Shown here: positions 46,193 through 55,800 of the stretch, piece after piece
How the letters are laid out: the number at the start of each line of letters is the position of its first letter
Numbering within the stretch: position 1 is the stretch's first letter
Assembly (NCBI RefSeq): GCF_963678635.1
Contig: NC_087063.1
Span: 7,722,386 to 7,782,385 of the forward strand
Source: Symsagittifera roscoffensis
Lineage: Eukaryota > Xenacoelomorpha > Acoela > Convolutidae
DNA: 60,000 nt
Direction of reading: 5' to 3'
Program-made: the position numbers and the translations under genes
Notes under the pieces: model-generated
Database searches by the model: none
What the model was told of the DNA's origin: nothing
The model's input: the letters and a program-made list of their open reading frames with translations, nothing else

Positions 46193-48807
46193 CGTGGGCT
46201 AAAAAAATGATTATTTTGAGACTGAAAAGCGGTGGTATGGGGTTGTTCAATAATTTGTTCATAAGTATTATCATCTTGTGACTGGTGTGTCATTATATGT
46301 TGGATGGGACTTTGTGATGTGGTGAGTCGAAAATTTGGATTATGTGTGATGGCTAAATTTCGAAAATTTCGTGGGACTAGGGATAGTGGATGGTTATTTG
46401 GTAGGGCTGGTAATTGTGGTGCCGTTGGCGTTATGTCTACATTGTTATGTTCTTCGTCGTATGTATTTTGTCGTGTTGTTATTTTTGTGTTATATTCTTT
46501 TATTTGTGCGTCTAAAAGAATTTTGTTTATAGATGTAGAAAACATTCCAAAAAATCCTGCAAAGAGTATGCGTGCTACGCTTGCTTGTCTGTTTACTTGT
46601 GTGTGTATAGCACATGTGTTGTAGATTCCTTTTAAAAGTGAGAAAAGAAATCCAATAAAGTTAAACATTGCGTATAAAATAGTCAATTTTTCTAAGATGT
46701 AGTAGGGCCATCCTAGAAAATCGAGGATCTCATTTTTGAGTGTAACAAAGCTAAAAATGTTAATTGGTGATATATCTTGGGGACGGTATTTTTCACCGTT
46801 TAGATATATATAATCTTTAATGTCTTTAAAATATCCGCTATAGTCTTGCGTGTAGATATCGGCAAATCCTGCGGTTTCTGCAAGTTTGCGTAAATTTTGG
46901 TCTATTGATTGTCTTTGTATAGTGTCCATTTGTGTTAATAATTCTTGGAATTGTTGTGTTCTAATGTGATGTTGAATATCTGATTTTGAATAGATTCCTA
47001 TTGATTGTAAGTCTATATTTGGGTTTCGAGCAATAGCGCGAATGCTTTCTGGTGAAAATTTTTTGAGTGATTGCATTAATGTGGGATATGGAGTGAGAAG
47101 ATAATATTTATTTTCATCAGGGTTTAGTTGTACTACATTGTGGCTGTTTTCTGATCCACATGGGACTGCGGTATCCCAGAAATAGGTTCTTCGTGAAAGT
47201 GTATCCACGAAATGTACTTTATTCTTATAAAAGATAGGGATTCTTTTATAACATCTTTTATCTTCAAAAACGTATAGTGGTGATATTTTTTTAGTACAAG
47301 TATAAAACCATAAGATGTTTCCTTCATAGTCTAAAAAATTTGATCTATTTCCAGATAATAAGTATCCTGCATAGGGTATTTTTAATACTGCTAGTGCAAG
47401 TGATTGTAATATTTGTGTTCGTTCTAATTCGCATAGTTGGTGTAGTGTTTCTAATTCGGAGAGTGACATTTCTTGAAAAATTCGGCTAATTGTATAATCT
47501 AGTTTCATATCTAAATGAATATCATAGTGGATATTACCGAAATATGTAGTATTCATTAGTGATAATTCTTGTAAGCGTGTGCTTCTGGTGTCATGGGGTT
47601 TTAGATGTCCACCAGGTTGTCCGTTGCTTTTTTCAAAATTAACTGGTATATAGGATGTTCCTTCGTTTGGAGGATGACCTGTGGCATATGGGTCGATTTT
47701 TACTTTTCCAGTGGTCATGTCGAATCCTTTTTGGTATTCAACTAATATTTCAGAGTATTGTGTTCTGTGAAGTGGATTCCTGTATTTACATGCAAGTTCT
47801 GTTTCTTGATATATTTGAAAACGTGTCAATTTATTTTCTATATTGTCTATGTTTCTAAAATTAGAACTTAGTTTTCGTGATGGATGGACTTGTTCATATG
47901 GAATTGATTGTATAAAATATTTTTCGTGAAATTTTATCATACGAGCGTGTATTTTTGCTACTTGAAATGTTGTACATGTATCTTCGGGGAACCAAACAAT
48001 TGTTGCTTGTGTTCTCGTTGTAGGGTCGCAATAACCTTGATCATTTTTACAAGGTAATCGGATTCCTTGATAGATCATTGTATTATCTGATAAATCTCGT
48101 GTTAGTTGTATTTTTTCGAGTTGTATTTTCCAATCAAAAAACATTATTTCTTGGTATCCTTTATTTTTTGTGTCTGCTTTGCAGTTTGATGGGTCATTTA
48201 TACCAATGTGTGGTATCCAATGTTTATCGTGTAGGTCATAGGTTAATCGTCCGTGTGCGCCGTTATACGGGTATTTTTCGTCTAGTTTTATATGTCCTTG
48301 GTGTCTTTCAAGTTGTGATTGATGTACAGAGTCTGAAAAAACTTGAAAGTTAACTAACTTTCTTTGGGAGTTTTTATTTTGCGTGATGTTTAGTCTAAGT
48401 AATTCATTTTTACAATCGTCGGGATTGAGATGTAAAAGACGTTCTATATTACTCTGATAGAATGATTCATGGTCAAGTCGGTTTTTGTTTCCGTTCGAGA
48501 CTTGTGAACAATGTACTTTCTTTTCGGAAAATGTTGCTGTGAATTTATAACCTGTAACTGTTGTTGCTCGGGCTTTTGAATAGAGTGTTGCTATTACATC
48601 TGTGGTTTCTATAGCTTGTGGTTCTGTTTCACATTGTGATACTTGATTTATTGCATATTTATGTAGTGTTTTTTGTTCATTTTCTTCACAATCGTAATGT
48701 GTTACTAATAAATCTTGTGGTCCTGTACGAGGGGAAGGGTTTATGTTTTGATTTGAGATTACTAGAAAAAGGAGTTGGAGAAAAATTAATAATTTTAGAA
48801 TATACAT
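46189..48807 (-). CDS. Envelope-like membrane glycoprotein, 872 aa
   Basis: Type I membrane protein layout. A signal peptide (MYILKLLIFLQLLFLVIS) is followed by a large Cys-rich ectodomain with several potential N-glycosylation sites (NIT, NTT, NRS). A hydrophilic, possibly coiled-coil stretch spans roughly residues 600-680. A long hydrophobic region lies at about 690-735 (ILYAMFNFIGFLFSLL), with a second short hydrophobic stretch near 745-760, then a tail of about 100 residues. This fits an attachment/fusion glycoprotein. The spaced Cys pattern at the N-terminus recalls glycoproteins of some invertebrate negative-strand RNA viruses and of env-bearing retroelements, but that is only an impression. 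It overlaps the Met-less frame upstream by 13 nt and the 601-aa ORF by 4 nt. Confidence 0.75.
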   Translation of the reverse strand: MYILKLLIFLQLLFLVISNQNINPSPRTGPQDLLVTHYDCEENEQKTLHKYAINQVSQCETEPQAIETTDVIATLYSKARATTVTGYKFTATFSEKKVHCSQVSNGNKNRLDHESFYQSNIERLLHLNPDDCKNELLRLNITQNKNSQRKLVNFQVFSDSVHQSQLERHQGHIKLDEKYPYNGAHGRLTYDLHDKHWIPHIGINDPSNCKADTKNKGYQEIMFFDWKIQLEKIQLTRDLSDNTMIYQGIRLPCKNDQGYCDPTTRTQATIVWFPEDTCTTFQVAKIHARMIKFHEKYFIQSIPYEQVHPSRKLSSNFRNIDNIENKLTRFQIYQETELACKYRNPLHRTQYSEILVEYQKGFDMTTGKVKIDPYATGHPPNEGTSYIPVNFEKSNGQPGGHLKPHDTRSTRLQELSLMNTTYFGNIHYDIHLDMKLDYTISRIFQEMSLSELETLHQLCELERTQILQSLALAVLKIPYAGYLLSGNRSNFLDYEGNILWFYTCTKKISPLYVFEDKRCYKRIPIFYKNKVHFVDTLSRRTYFWDTAVPCGSENSHNVVQLNPDENKYYLLTPYPTLMQSLKKFSPESIRAIARNPNIDLQSIGIYSKSDIQHHIRTQQFQELLTQMDTIQRQSIDQNLRKLAETAGFADIYTQDYSGYFKDIKDYIYLNGEKYRPQDISPINIFSFVTLKNEILDFLGWPYYILEKLTILYAMFNFIGFLFSLLKGIYNTCAIHTQVNRQASVARILFAGFFGMFSTSINKILLDAQIKEYNTKITTRQNTYDEEHNNVDITPTAPQLPALPNNHPLSLVPRNFRNLAITHNPNFRLTTSQSPIQHIMTHQSQDDNTYEQIIEQPHTTAFQSQNNHFFSPR

Positions 48808-49931
48808 GTGTATGATAATCCTGAGTATGGATTATAAAATGTAATGTAGCCAATTGTGTTTTTGGTATATCTGTCGTATTTGTATATTACTTCAGTAGTT
48901 ATAAACGGTGGTGGTAGTGATTGAGCTGTTATGTTAGGTGGATTTAATGGGTAGGGATGTTGGGTAATATTATTTAACTTAACTGTGATTTCAAACTTTA
49001 ATTGTAAACTGTTTTGTTGGAGTATTTGAATATTGTGATCACGGATATCGTTGTGAATATCTTGGCGATATTGTAATCTATTAAGTGCCCAGTTATGAAG
49101 GCGGTTACTTTCTTGATGTTGTCCAAATAGTGGTGGAGGTGCTGTAAATGTATTCCAATCTAGTCTTAAAGGAATATTTATTGATGATTGTTCTCGATAT
49201 CTGGCGTCGAGATTATTTGGAAAATTTAAGTTAAAGGGTGGTGGTGAAAACTGGCTTATTGATGGTGTTGATGGTAGTGATAATGTTTCTGGTAGTGATG
49301 AGGATGTTGTTGTATCCGTAGAAATATCTATGGGGTCATTGACTAAATTTGGTTCACCTTGTGTAAATGAATGTGTAGTCCAATATGGAAATCGTGATGT
49401 TTGGTTTGTGGGGTTGAAAGGATTTTCACGTATTTGCTCAGATGTTGGTGTTGAACCTAAGTAATCTGATGGTAGGCTTGAGGTGCTACGTTGTGAAAGA
49501 AGCGTAGGGGTTTCTGGTAATATACCAATGGGGTTTTCTGGAGTGTTTTGTGATGGGGATTGAGGTATATCAAAATGAACTCGTGGAGTTTGAAAATTTC
49601 TGTTTCGTCGAGGATGTATAATTTGTCTATTTATTTCGACTGTATTTTGGTTTTGACTAGAATTTCTTATTCTACTTAGTTCTTGTGGTAGTGTTGGGTA
49701 TAGGTTATATGTTGGTTCGCTTAAAGGTGCTTGTCGTTGAACTGGTTCTAGTGGTTCTGATAAACGAGCATGTCGTTCTTCAAAAGTGTATGGATTGTCT
49801 TGAAAAGAAATTCGTGTAGATGTTTGAGGATTTTGAGTAGTTGAAGGTGGTGTTGGGTTATCTTGGGATGATGTCGGTGAAGACTGATTCTGTGACTGTT
49901 GGGTAGCAATTTTTGATGGATTTTTGAATTG
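48795..49931 (-). CDS. 378-codon open frame without any Met, Pro/Ser/Thr/Asn/Gln-rich
   Basis: A continuous minus-strand frame from just after a TAA (49,934-49,932) to a TAA at 48,797-48,795, with no ATG anywhere. Composition matches neighbouring genes: Pro-, Ser-, Thr-, Asn- and Gln-rich for about 250 residues, with many SP/TP steps, then a more structured end rich in Leu, Ile and Tyr. Being open over 1.1 kb in an A/T-rich sequence is strong evidence of selection or recent coding use. It must be joined to an upstream start by splicing or another mechanism. A pyrimidine-poor but usable AG acceptor (TTGCTACCCAACAG) lies at its start near 49,896. Its last codons overlap the glycoprotein start by 13 nt. 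No homology recognised. Confidence 0.6.
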   Translation of the reverse strand, partial: QFKNPSKIATQQSQNQSSPTSSQDNPTPPSTTQNPQTSTRISFQDNPYTFEERHARLSEPLEPVQRQAPLSEPTYNLYPTLPQELSRIRNSSQNQNTVEINRQIIHPRRNRNFQTPRVHFDIPQSPSQNTPENPIGILPETPTLLSQRSTSSLPSDYLGSTPTSEQIRENPFNPTNQTSRFPYWTTHSFTQGEPNLVNDPIDISTDTTTSSSLPETLSLPSTPSISQFSPPPFNLNFPNNLDARYREQSSINIPLRLDWNTFTAPPPLFGQHQESNRLHNWALNRLQYRQDIHNDIRDHNIQILQQNSLQLKFEITVKLNNITQHPYPLNPPNITAQSLPPPFITTEVIYKYDRYTKNTIGYITFYNPYSGLSYTCIF

Positions 49932-49936
49932 TTACT

Positions 49937-50125
49937 TTAGTGGGAAGGTTTATGTTTATTATAGTATTCTTCCAAAAAAAGAATTAGAAGGACTGTTGCT
50001 AGGGCAAATGTGAGGATTGCTTTCTTTATACATTTACAGATGGTCAAAATGAGGGATGATAAGAATGCTATGAAAATTACAAACAATAAAAAAATATCAG
50101 TTCTACTGAAAATTGTTCGTATCAT
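49937..50125 (-). CDS. Small two-segment hydrophobic protein, 62 aa
   Basis: Two hydrophobic stretches (IFLLFVIFIAFLSSLIL and AILTFALATVLLILFL) joined by a short basic turn (KCIKK), ending in a polar tail. This resembles viral small membrane proteins (viroporin-like) or an uncleaved hairpin membrane protein. It overlaps the preceding 76-aa ORF by four bases (ATGA). With only 62 codons and no recognised homologue, coding status is likely but not certain. Confidence 0.5.
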   Translation of the reverse strand: MIRTIFSRTDIFLLFVIFIAFLSSLILTICKCIKKAILTFALATVLLILFLEEYYNKHKPSH

Positions 50126-50352
50126 TTAGACAAGTTATATGACTCGTACCTGTGGATGTAATCAAGGGTTTTGGAAAGTTGGAGGAATAGTTCGAGTATA
50201 GTGTAGAAAATTAAAAAAATGTTACAAAAAATGATTAGGATTATTAGAAAAGATTCAAGTATATCTAAAAGAAATATTATAAAGGTTTCAAGTATTGTAA
50301 AAAAATGTTTAAGATTTATGAGTATTTGAGTAACTGATTGAGAGAAGAGCAT
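50122..50352 (-). CDS. Small strongly hydrophobic protein, 76 aa
   Basis: Nearly the whole centre is hydrophobic (IIFLLDILESFLIILIIF and FLIFYTILELFLQL), enough for one or two membrane passes, with a short polar tail (YIHRYES). Its stop overlaps the next ORF's start by 4 nt. Position between integrase and env is where accessory or spliced genes of complex retroviruses lie. AT-rich DNA can give such proteins by chance, so confidence is moderate. Confidence 0.45.
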   Translation of the reverse strand: MLFSQSVTQILINLKHFFTILETFIIFLLDILESFLIILIIFCNIFLIFYTILELFLQLSKTLDYIHRYESYNLSK

Positions 50353-50950
50353 TTAAGAAATGATCTATTGGTCGAATATTTTTTGCTGTTTGAGGCGATT
50401 TTCTAGTGTGGTCGGATTATTTATTAGTTTTTTGACAAGTGGGTTGAGTTTTGTAAAAAATTGTTGGGGGCAATTTTCATGGTGACTGGGAGGTCGTCTT
50501 TTTCTTTATTTTTGTTTGTCAAATGATCCGGGGTATGGTGAGATTTTTATACTTTAGGCTAATTAAAATGTTCATTTTGTTACTTTAGGCTAAGTTAACA
50601 AATTTGCTTTGGGGGTATTCGTGGTCTGAGTTGGGGAAATATTGTTGATCTTTGGGTTATTAGATAAGGGAGGGGTACGGTATTATGGTGATATTTATTT
50701 TAGTTGTCAAGTTGGAGTGGTTTGCTTATTTTTGACCTGGAGGTCGTAAAGTTATAGTTATAGATGTGCCTGGAGTTCTATATGATTCGTCTAATTGGTC
50801 TTAGTTTGAGTTAGAGAAAGTGACGGATTGGATGAATCCTATTGGTCTATTTTGAACTAGAATTATTGCTTACTTGTCAGCATGTTATTTTGAAAAATGT
50901 AAATGAAAAATGTTTCGAAGGTTTCAAGATAGTGAAGTATAATGTTAAAA
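50353..50950 (-). other. Noncoding spacer between integrase and the small ORFs
   Basis: No ORF of note on the minus strand (one of 18 codons near 50,480). A 12-bp phrase ACTTTAGGCTAA occurs twice about 20 bp apart (50,562 and 50,582). This is where a splice acceptor or subgenomic promoter for the downstream genes might be, but none is called. Confidence 0.4.
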
Positions 50951-52819
50951 TTACTTTTGAAATTCCACTTTCTTTAAAATTTTAGATTGGGGGATGAATA
51001 TTTTATAGTTTTTACGTGGTTGATTTCGGAGTCTTGTTGTTTTTCTATTTTCTGATTTGTCGATTTGTTCTTGGGGTATTATTTGTTCGGTCATTTTTCT
51101 ATTTTTTCTTTGTTTTGGTGATTCTTTATGTTTTTGTGTATTGTTTTTGGTGGCGGTTGGTTTTGTGTTTTGATTTTCGGTGGGGTTATCATTTTGTTCT
51201 GTGTTTTTCAGATGTGGTTCATTTTGAATGATTTTTAATCCTGTGAAAGAATATAATTGAGTTAATTCGCGGAGTGCGTATTCTTTTGGGTAATAAGGTA
51301 ATAGGTTGTTTCGATGTTGAACGATTTCTTTTTTGTTTGAGTCGGTAATTTTATATGTGACATCAGTGGGTTTTGCAATTATTTGGTATGGTCCTTTTCG
51401 AAGGGGTTGTAATTTTTTAGAAATTCCTTTTTGAGTATTAAAATTAGGTATTAAAACAAATGTTCCAATTTTTAATTCGGAGGCTGGTGTAAAACGTGAA
51501 TTGATTTGTTCATTAATGTTTTGTCTTTGTAATAACTTTTTTGTTATTTTTTGATAAATTTCATTGTGTTTTTTATCTCTATTTAGAATCCATTCGGTGT
51601 GTGTACCGGAGGCTAGTTTAAGAATTTGTGGGTGATGAAAATGATCTTCATCGTGTGTATGTAAAGGTAGGTTATAACAAATTGAGTCTTTATTTGGTTG
51701 ACAATAACCTTGTGCGTTTTTATGAGAATTTGCTGTAAACATTATTGGTTTGCGTGGCTTTTGGTTAAAAACCATTTCGTATGGTGACATTCCTAAAGTT
51801 GTCGTTATTTGTGAATTATACGCTAAGGGAAATAATTTTACATCTGCTGACCATTCGGTATATTTTGTATCATTTCCGTTGATGATACATCTAAGATATT
51901 CTTGTAATGAACGGTTCATACCTTCGACTAAGCCGTTTGTCCAAGGTGCATGAGATGTACGTGGTTTGTGTTTAATGTTATATAAATGACATAGTGTGAT
52001 AATTTCATTATTTATGAATTCTGTACCGTTGTCTGTAACTAAAATTTCTGGTAGTCCGAATTTTGCTATCCAGTGTTCATAGAGTGTTGTGTAAGCGTAA
52101 TAAGCGTTACAATGTGGTACTGGGTTAAGTGCTACATAATGTGTAAATGCGTCAACAATTACCATAATGTAGGAGTTTCCTTCTGATGAGGGTGAAATTG
52201 GTCCTTTAGTATCAAATGAGATACGATGGTTAAAGTACAAGCTTTGTCCTTTAAAATCTTGTTTTTGTGCTATTTGTTTTTGATTTGGGTAAGGTTTATT
52301 TAGTTGACATACTATACAATCATTGCTTAGTACTTTTATCCAAATTGGTGCATTTGGGAAGTAAAAATTTTGTATAAAATTTGAATATGTTTTTTCTGAT
52401 CCAGAGTGTCCTTTAATATTTTGTGTATGTGAAATATTAAAAGCTATAAGAATCATACTTAAAGGGAGACAGGGAACTGTAGATTCATTCAGGTTATACT
52501 CTAAAAGGTCTGTATTTTCGTTAATTGTTGTGTTGTTAAATTTGCGAAAGTATCGGAGGAGTGTTTTGTTTCCTAGAATGGTTGAATCTGCCTTGACAGG
52601 TTTAGTTTTATATTTGTGCCATGATTTTAGTTGTCTAATTATCGGGTCAAGATTTTGATATTGTTTCAGTGTTGAAATTGTAATCGTTTCTGTTGGAGGG
52701 AGAAAAATGTTTTCAATTTCGAATTTAGATAAGGGTATTGTATCAAGTGGGTCGTGAAGGTCAAAAACTTGATTTATTGTGTATTTTGAATCATTTGTTT
52801 GTGGTCCTGATAAATTTAT
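50951..52819 (-). CDS. Integrase, in a separate (-1) frame after the Gag-Pol ORF
   Basis: The frame is open for 622 codons from 52,819; the first Met is at 52,456, giving 501 residues. Before the Met a 120-residue linker is open. From Met-numbering: zinc-binding His/Cys region (HTQNIKGH ... CIVC) at about residues 10-52; catalytic DDE residues in FDTKGPI (about 80), VTDNGTEF (about 141) and LVEGMNR (about 177), with 35 residues between the second Asp and Glu as expected; and a GPY/F-type motif (KLQPLRKGPYQII) at about 345. The tail is rich in Lys, Gln and Asn. The frame is -1 relative to the RT ORF and overlaps it by only 4 nt, so a fusion by frameshift, or a recent 1-nt indel, is implied. 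Intact core suggests function. Confidence 0.9.
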   Translation of the reverse strand: MNLSGPQTNDSKYTINQVFDLHDPLDTIPLSKFEIENIFLPPTETITISTLKQYQNLDPIIRQLKSWHKYKTKPVKADSTILGNKTLLRYFRKFNNTTINENTDLLEYNLNESTVPCLPLSMILIAFNISHTQNIKGHSGSEKTYSNFIQNFYFPNAPIWIKVLSNDCIVCQLNKPYPNQKQIAQKQDFKGQSLYFNHRISFDTKGPISPSSEGNSYIMVIVDAFTHYVALNPVPHCNAYYAYTTLYEHWIAKFGLPEILVTDNGTEFINNEIITLCHLYNIKHKPRTSHAPWTNGLVEGMNRSLQEYLRCIINGNDTKYTEWSADVKLFPLAYNSQITTTLGMSPYEMVFNQKPRKPIMFTANSHKNAQGYCQPNKDSICYNLPLHTHDEDHFHHPQILKLASGTHTEWILNRDKKHNEIYQKITKKLLQRQNINEQINSRFTPASELKIGTFVLIPNFNTQKGISKKLQPLRKGPYQIIAKPTDVTYKITDSNKKEIVQHRNNLLPYYPKEYALRELTQLYSFTGLKIIQNEPHLKNTEQNDNPTENQNTKPTATKNNTQKHKESPKQRKNRKMTEQIIPQEQIDKSENRKTTRLRNQPRKNYKIFIPQSKILKKVEFQK

Positions 52820-55800
52820 TTATCAGTTAAATCTTCTTTTTCAATTAGTGGAAAATGGTCTTTCTTAGGCGGGTGTTGTTTTGTTCGTTTTTGTTGGGTG
52901 TTATTTTTTATCCATTGAGAATATGGGATTGGTTTGAAAGTTGATGTTCCATTTAAATCAACTTCATAATGATTATTTTGACAATCTAAATAAAGTGGGA
53001 AATGTTGTAAACTATTTATTTGTGATTGTTCAATATCAGTTTTTACTGCATATTTGCATTCCAATCGGGGTGATGTTTCGTTTTCTGCAAGGTAGAATTT
53101 TATGTTTTCGGGTATTTCAACTGTTGTTTTTCGTGTAAGTAATTCAGGTGGTGTATTTCGACTTAAGGTGTCTGGTAATGCAAGATTTTTTCCTGCAGTC
53201 CAAACTATATGTAAGTTTGGAAATTTCATTAGAATTAGTTGAAATCTGTAAACTCGGTGGTTTGGGTTAGATTTTTGTGTAAAGAGAAAGATGATTGGTT
53301 TATGGTCTGTGAATAGAACTGTTGGATGTTTTGATCCAAGTATCAGAAATTCATATTCTGTCAGTGTATATATTATGGCTGTACATTCTCTCATTAGAGT
53401 TGAGAATCGTAGCTCTGCTTGAGTGAATAATCGAGAATTTGCTGATATGAGGTTCATTTTATTTGTACCATTATGTGATTGTAATAGTGCTGCACCGATG
53501 CCAAAGTTCGAAGCATCGCACATTGCATAAAATGGTTGATTTGAATCTGGAATTGTGTTTGAAATTTGTTCAGTTAAAAGTTTCTTTACTTCTTCAAATC
53601 GTGTTTGATGTTCTGTGTTCCATTCAAAATTATTTTGTTGTCTAAGGATGTTATAAAATGGTCGTAGATATAATTGCATTTTATAAACATATTTACTTAA
53701 AAAGTTTAACATTCCAAGAAATTCTTGGATTTTCTTTTTATTTGTTGGTGGTTGAAGTTTTTGAATAGCGTCAATGCGTGATTTCAATGGAGTGATTGTT
53801 TTTCTTTCTATATTATGTCCTAAGAATTTAACTCTTGTCAAAAAGAAGTGTGATTTATCGGGGGCGGCCTTCAGATTTTCGTTCTGAAGTATTTGGTGAT
53901 ATTTTTCTAAAACATTGAACATCTCGTCTTTTGTTTGTGATTGCATAAAAACATCGTCTAAATAGGTGATTGCGTTTTTCTTGAGTATTAGTGGTCTAAA
54001 AATTTTGCTCATAAAAGCTGAAAATGCTGCTGGTCCTATGGATATTCCATAGAATAAGCGGTTGAATTCATATTGTTGGTTTCCGATAACAAATTGTGTT
54101 AAACGTCGTGATTGTTCATCTAGTGGCATTTGATTGTATGCACTATTCATATCGGCGGTTGTAAAGTATTTGCCGTTTATTTTTGTTAAAATAACTTGTA
54201 TTGGTTCAATGGGCCAATTACATTTTGATTCATCTATGAGTGAATTGAGGTATCTAGCGTCGAGAACGATTTTTAATGATTCTCCTTTAGCTAGAATGAT
54301 AACGGGGTTGATAAATGTGTTGCCTTTTGGTTGTTCTTCTTTATTAACTGGTGATATAATGTTGTATTGTTCTAAAATATCGAGTAATCTGTTCACTTTA
54401 TCATGTAAGTGAATTGGTACTTTACTTGCTCTCTGTTTTTTGAAAACTGCGTCTGGTTTTAACGGGAGATGTAGTGATGAACTGATTTTTCCAACATCGA
54501 ATTTTGATGTTGCATAGACTGATGAATATTCAATTAGCTGTTTGGCTAACTTTTCGAATTCGTCTTGTGTTATTTGTGAATGTTGGAAATTAAACATTGT
54601 TAAAAATTTTTGTTGGTCCTCTGTGTAGTTACTTATGTTGAATGTAGGTTTGAAATATGGAGTTTTTGTGAAATAATCCGTATTTCTGTTTTCGTTACTT
54701 ATTATATTATTTATAGATAATTCTTCATTAAGAATTGTAGATTGGCAAATATCTAGTAATTGGAGTATATTATTTACGCGATAGGCTTTTTCGTGTATTG
54801 GTGATATTGTAGCGTTGGTTTCGCAATATCCTAAAAGTCCTAAAGGTAATGTTACTTGGTAAGGTGTGTTGTTATAGACATGTAAGGAAATGATATCGGA
54901 ATTCGAATTTTTCAAATATTTTATGGATGAGATAGTGATCTTGAAAAATTTGTGAATAGGTTTGAATTCAAATTCTGACATATAAAATTTTTGTTTGTTT
55001 TGTTCTTTATCATATTGGTGAACTTGTTTGATTGAAAAATTATAGATATTTCCTGATAGTGGTTTTAGGTGTTTTCTTTGTTGGTTAAATATCGGGTAGA
55101 ATTTTGAAAAGAATGGTGGTTGTTTATTTAATCTTTGAAAAAATGTTAAGGATGTTTCTTTTGTTTTTGTATATTTATCTTTGATTAATATTTTACTATT
55201 TAGTATGTTAATTGTTGGTATATACTTCGAAATAAATGGTATTCCAATGATATTATATTTAATGTCAGTGATATGGAATATTTGTTTAAATGGCTTATTT
55301 AAAATTTTGCTTTGTTCCATTGTTCTGGTGGGGAGGAGAAATAATTGGATTTTTCCGTAGTTTATCAATGTTGATCCTTGTGCTGTTGCTAACTTACTGG
55401 AGGTTTCAAGAGGTGTTAGCTTTGAGTGTAAAGTTTTTATTTCATTCCATGTGGGGATGTTTATTATGTTTGATTCTGCTCCTGAATCAATTAAAAAATC
55501 TATTTCAAGGTCTGGTGGTTGAAATTCTTTATTTCTTGGGCTTTCTAAGAGAAATGGTATTGTCCAAATTTTTTCTTTGGGTTGTTCTTTTTGTATATTT
55601 TGATAAATATGGTTTGTATTCAAGCATTTTGTTTTGGTATTTTTATTGGTTTGATTTGTAGTGTTAATCTCGTTTGTTTCTTGCGTCGTTGGTGTGGAAT
55701 TTATGGGTGTAGTGTAATAATTTTGAAGAAATTCTGATTGATTTTCATATATTTGTGATGGAAAGGGTTGTTCATATATGACAGATTCATAGTCATTTTC

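Noticed and set aside
52810-52830. Canonical -1 ribosomal slippery heptamer at the RT/integrase junction
   Set aside because: The bases before the stop do not fit X-XXY-YYZ in the RT frame, so no standard site is called; the frame change is reported without a mechanism.
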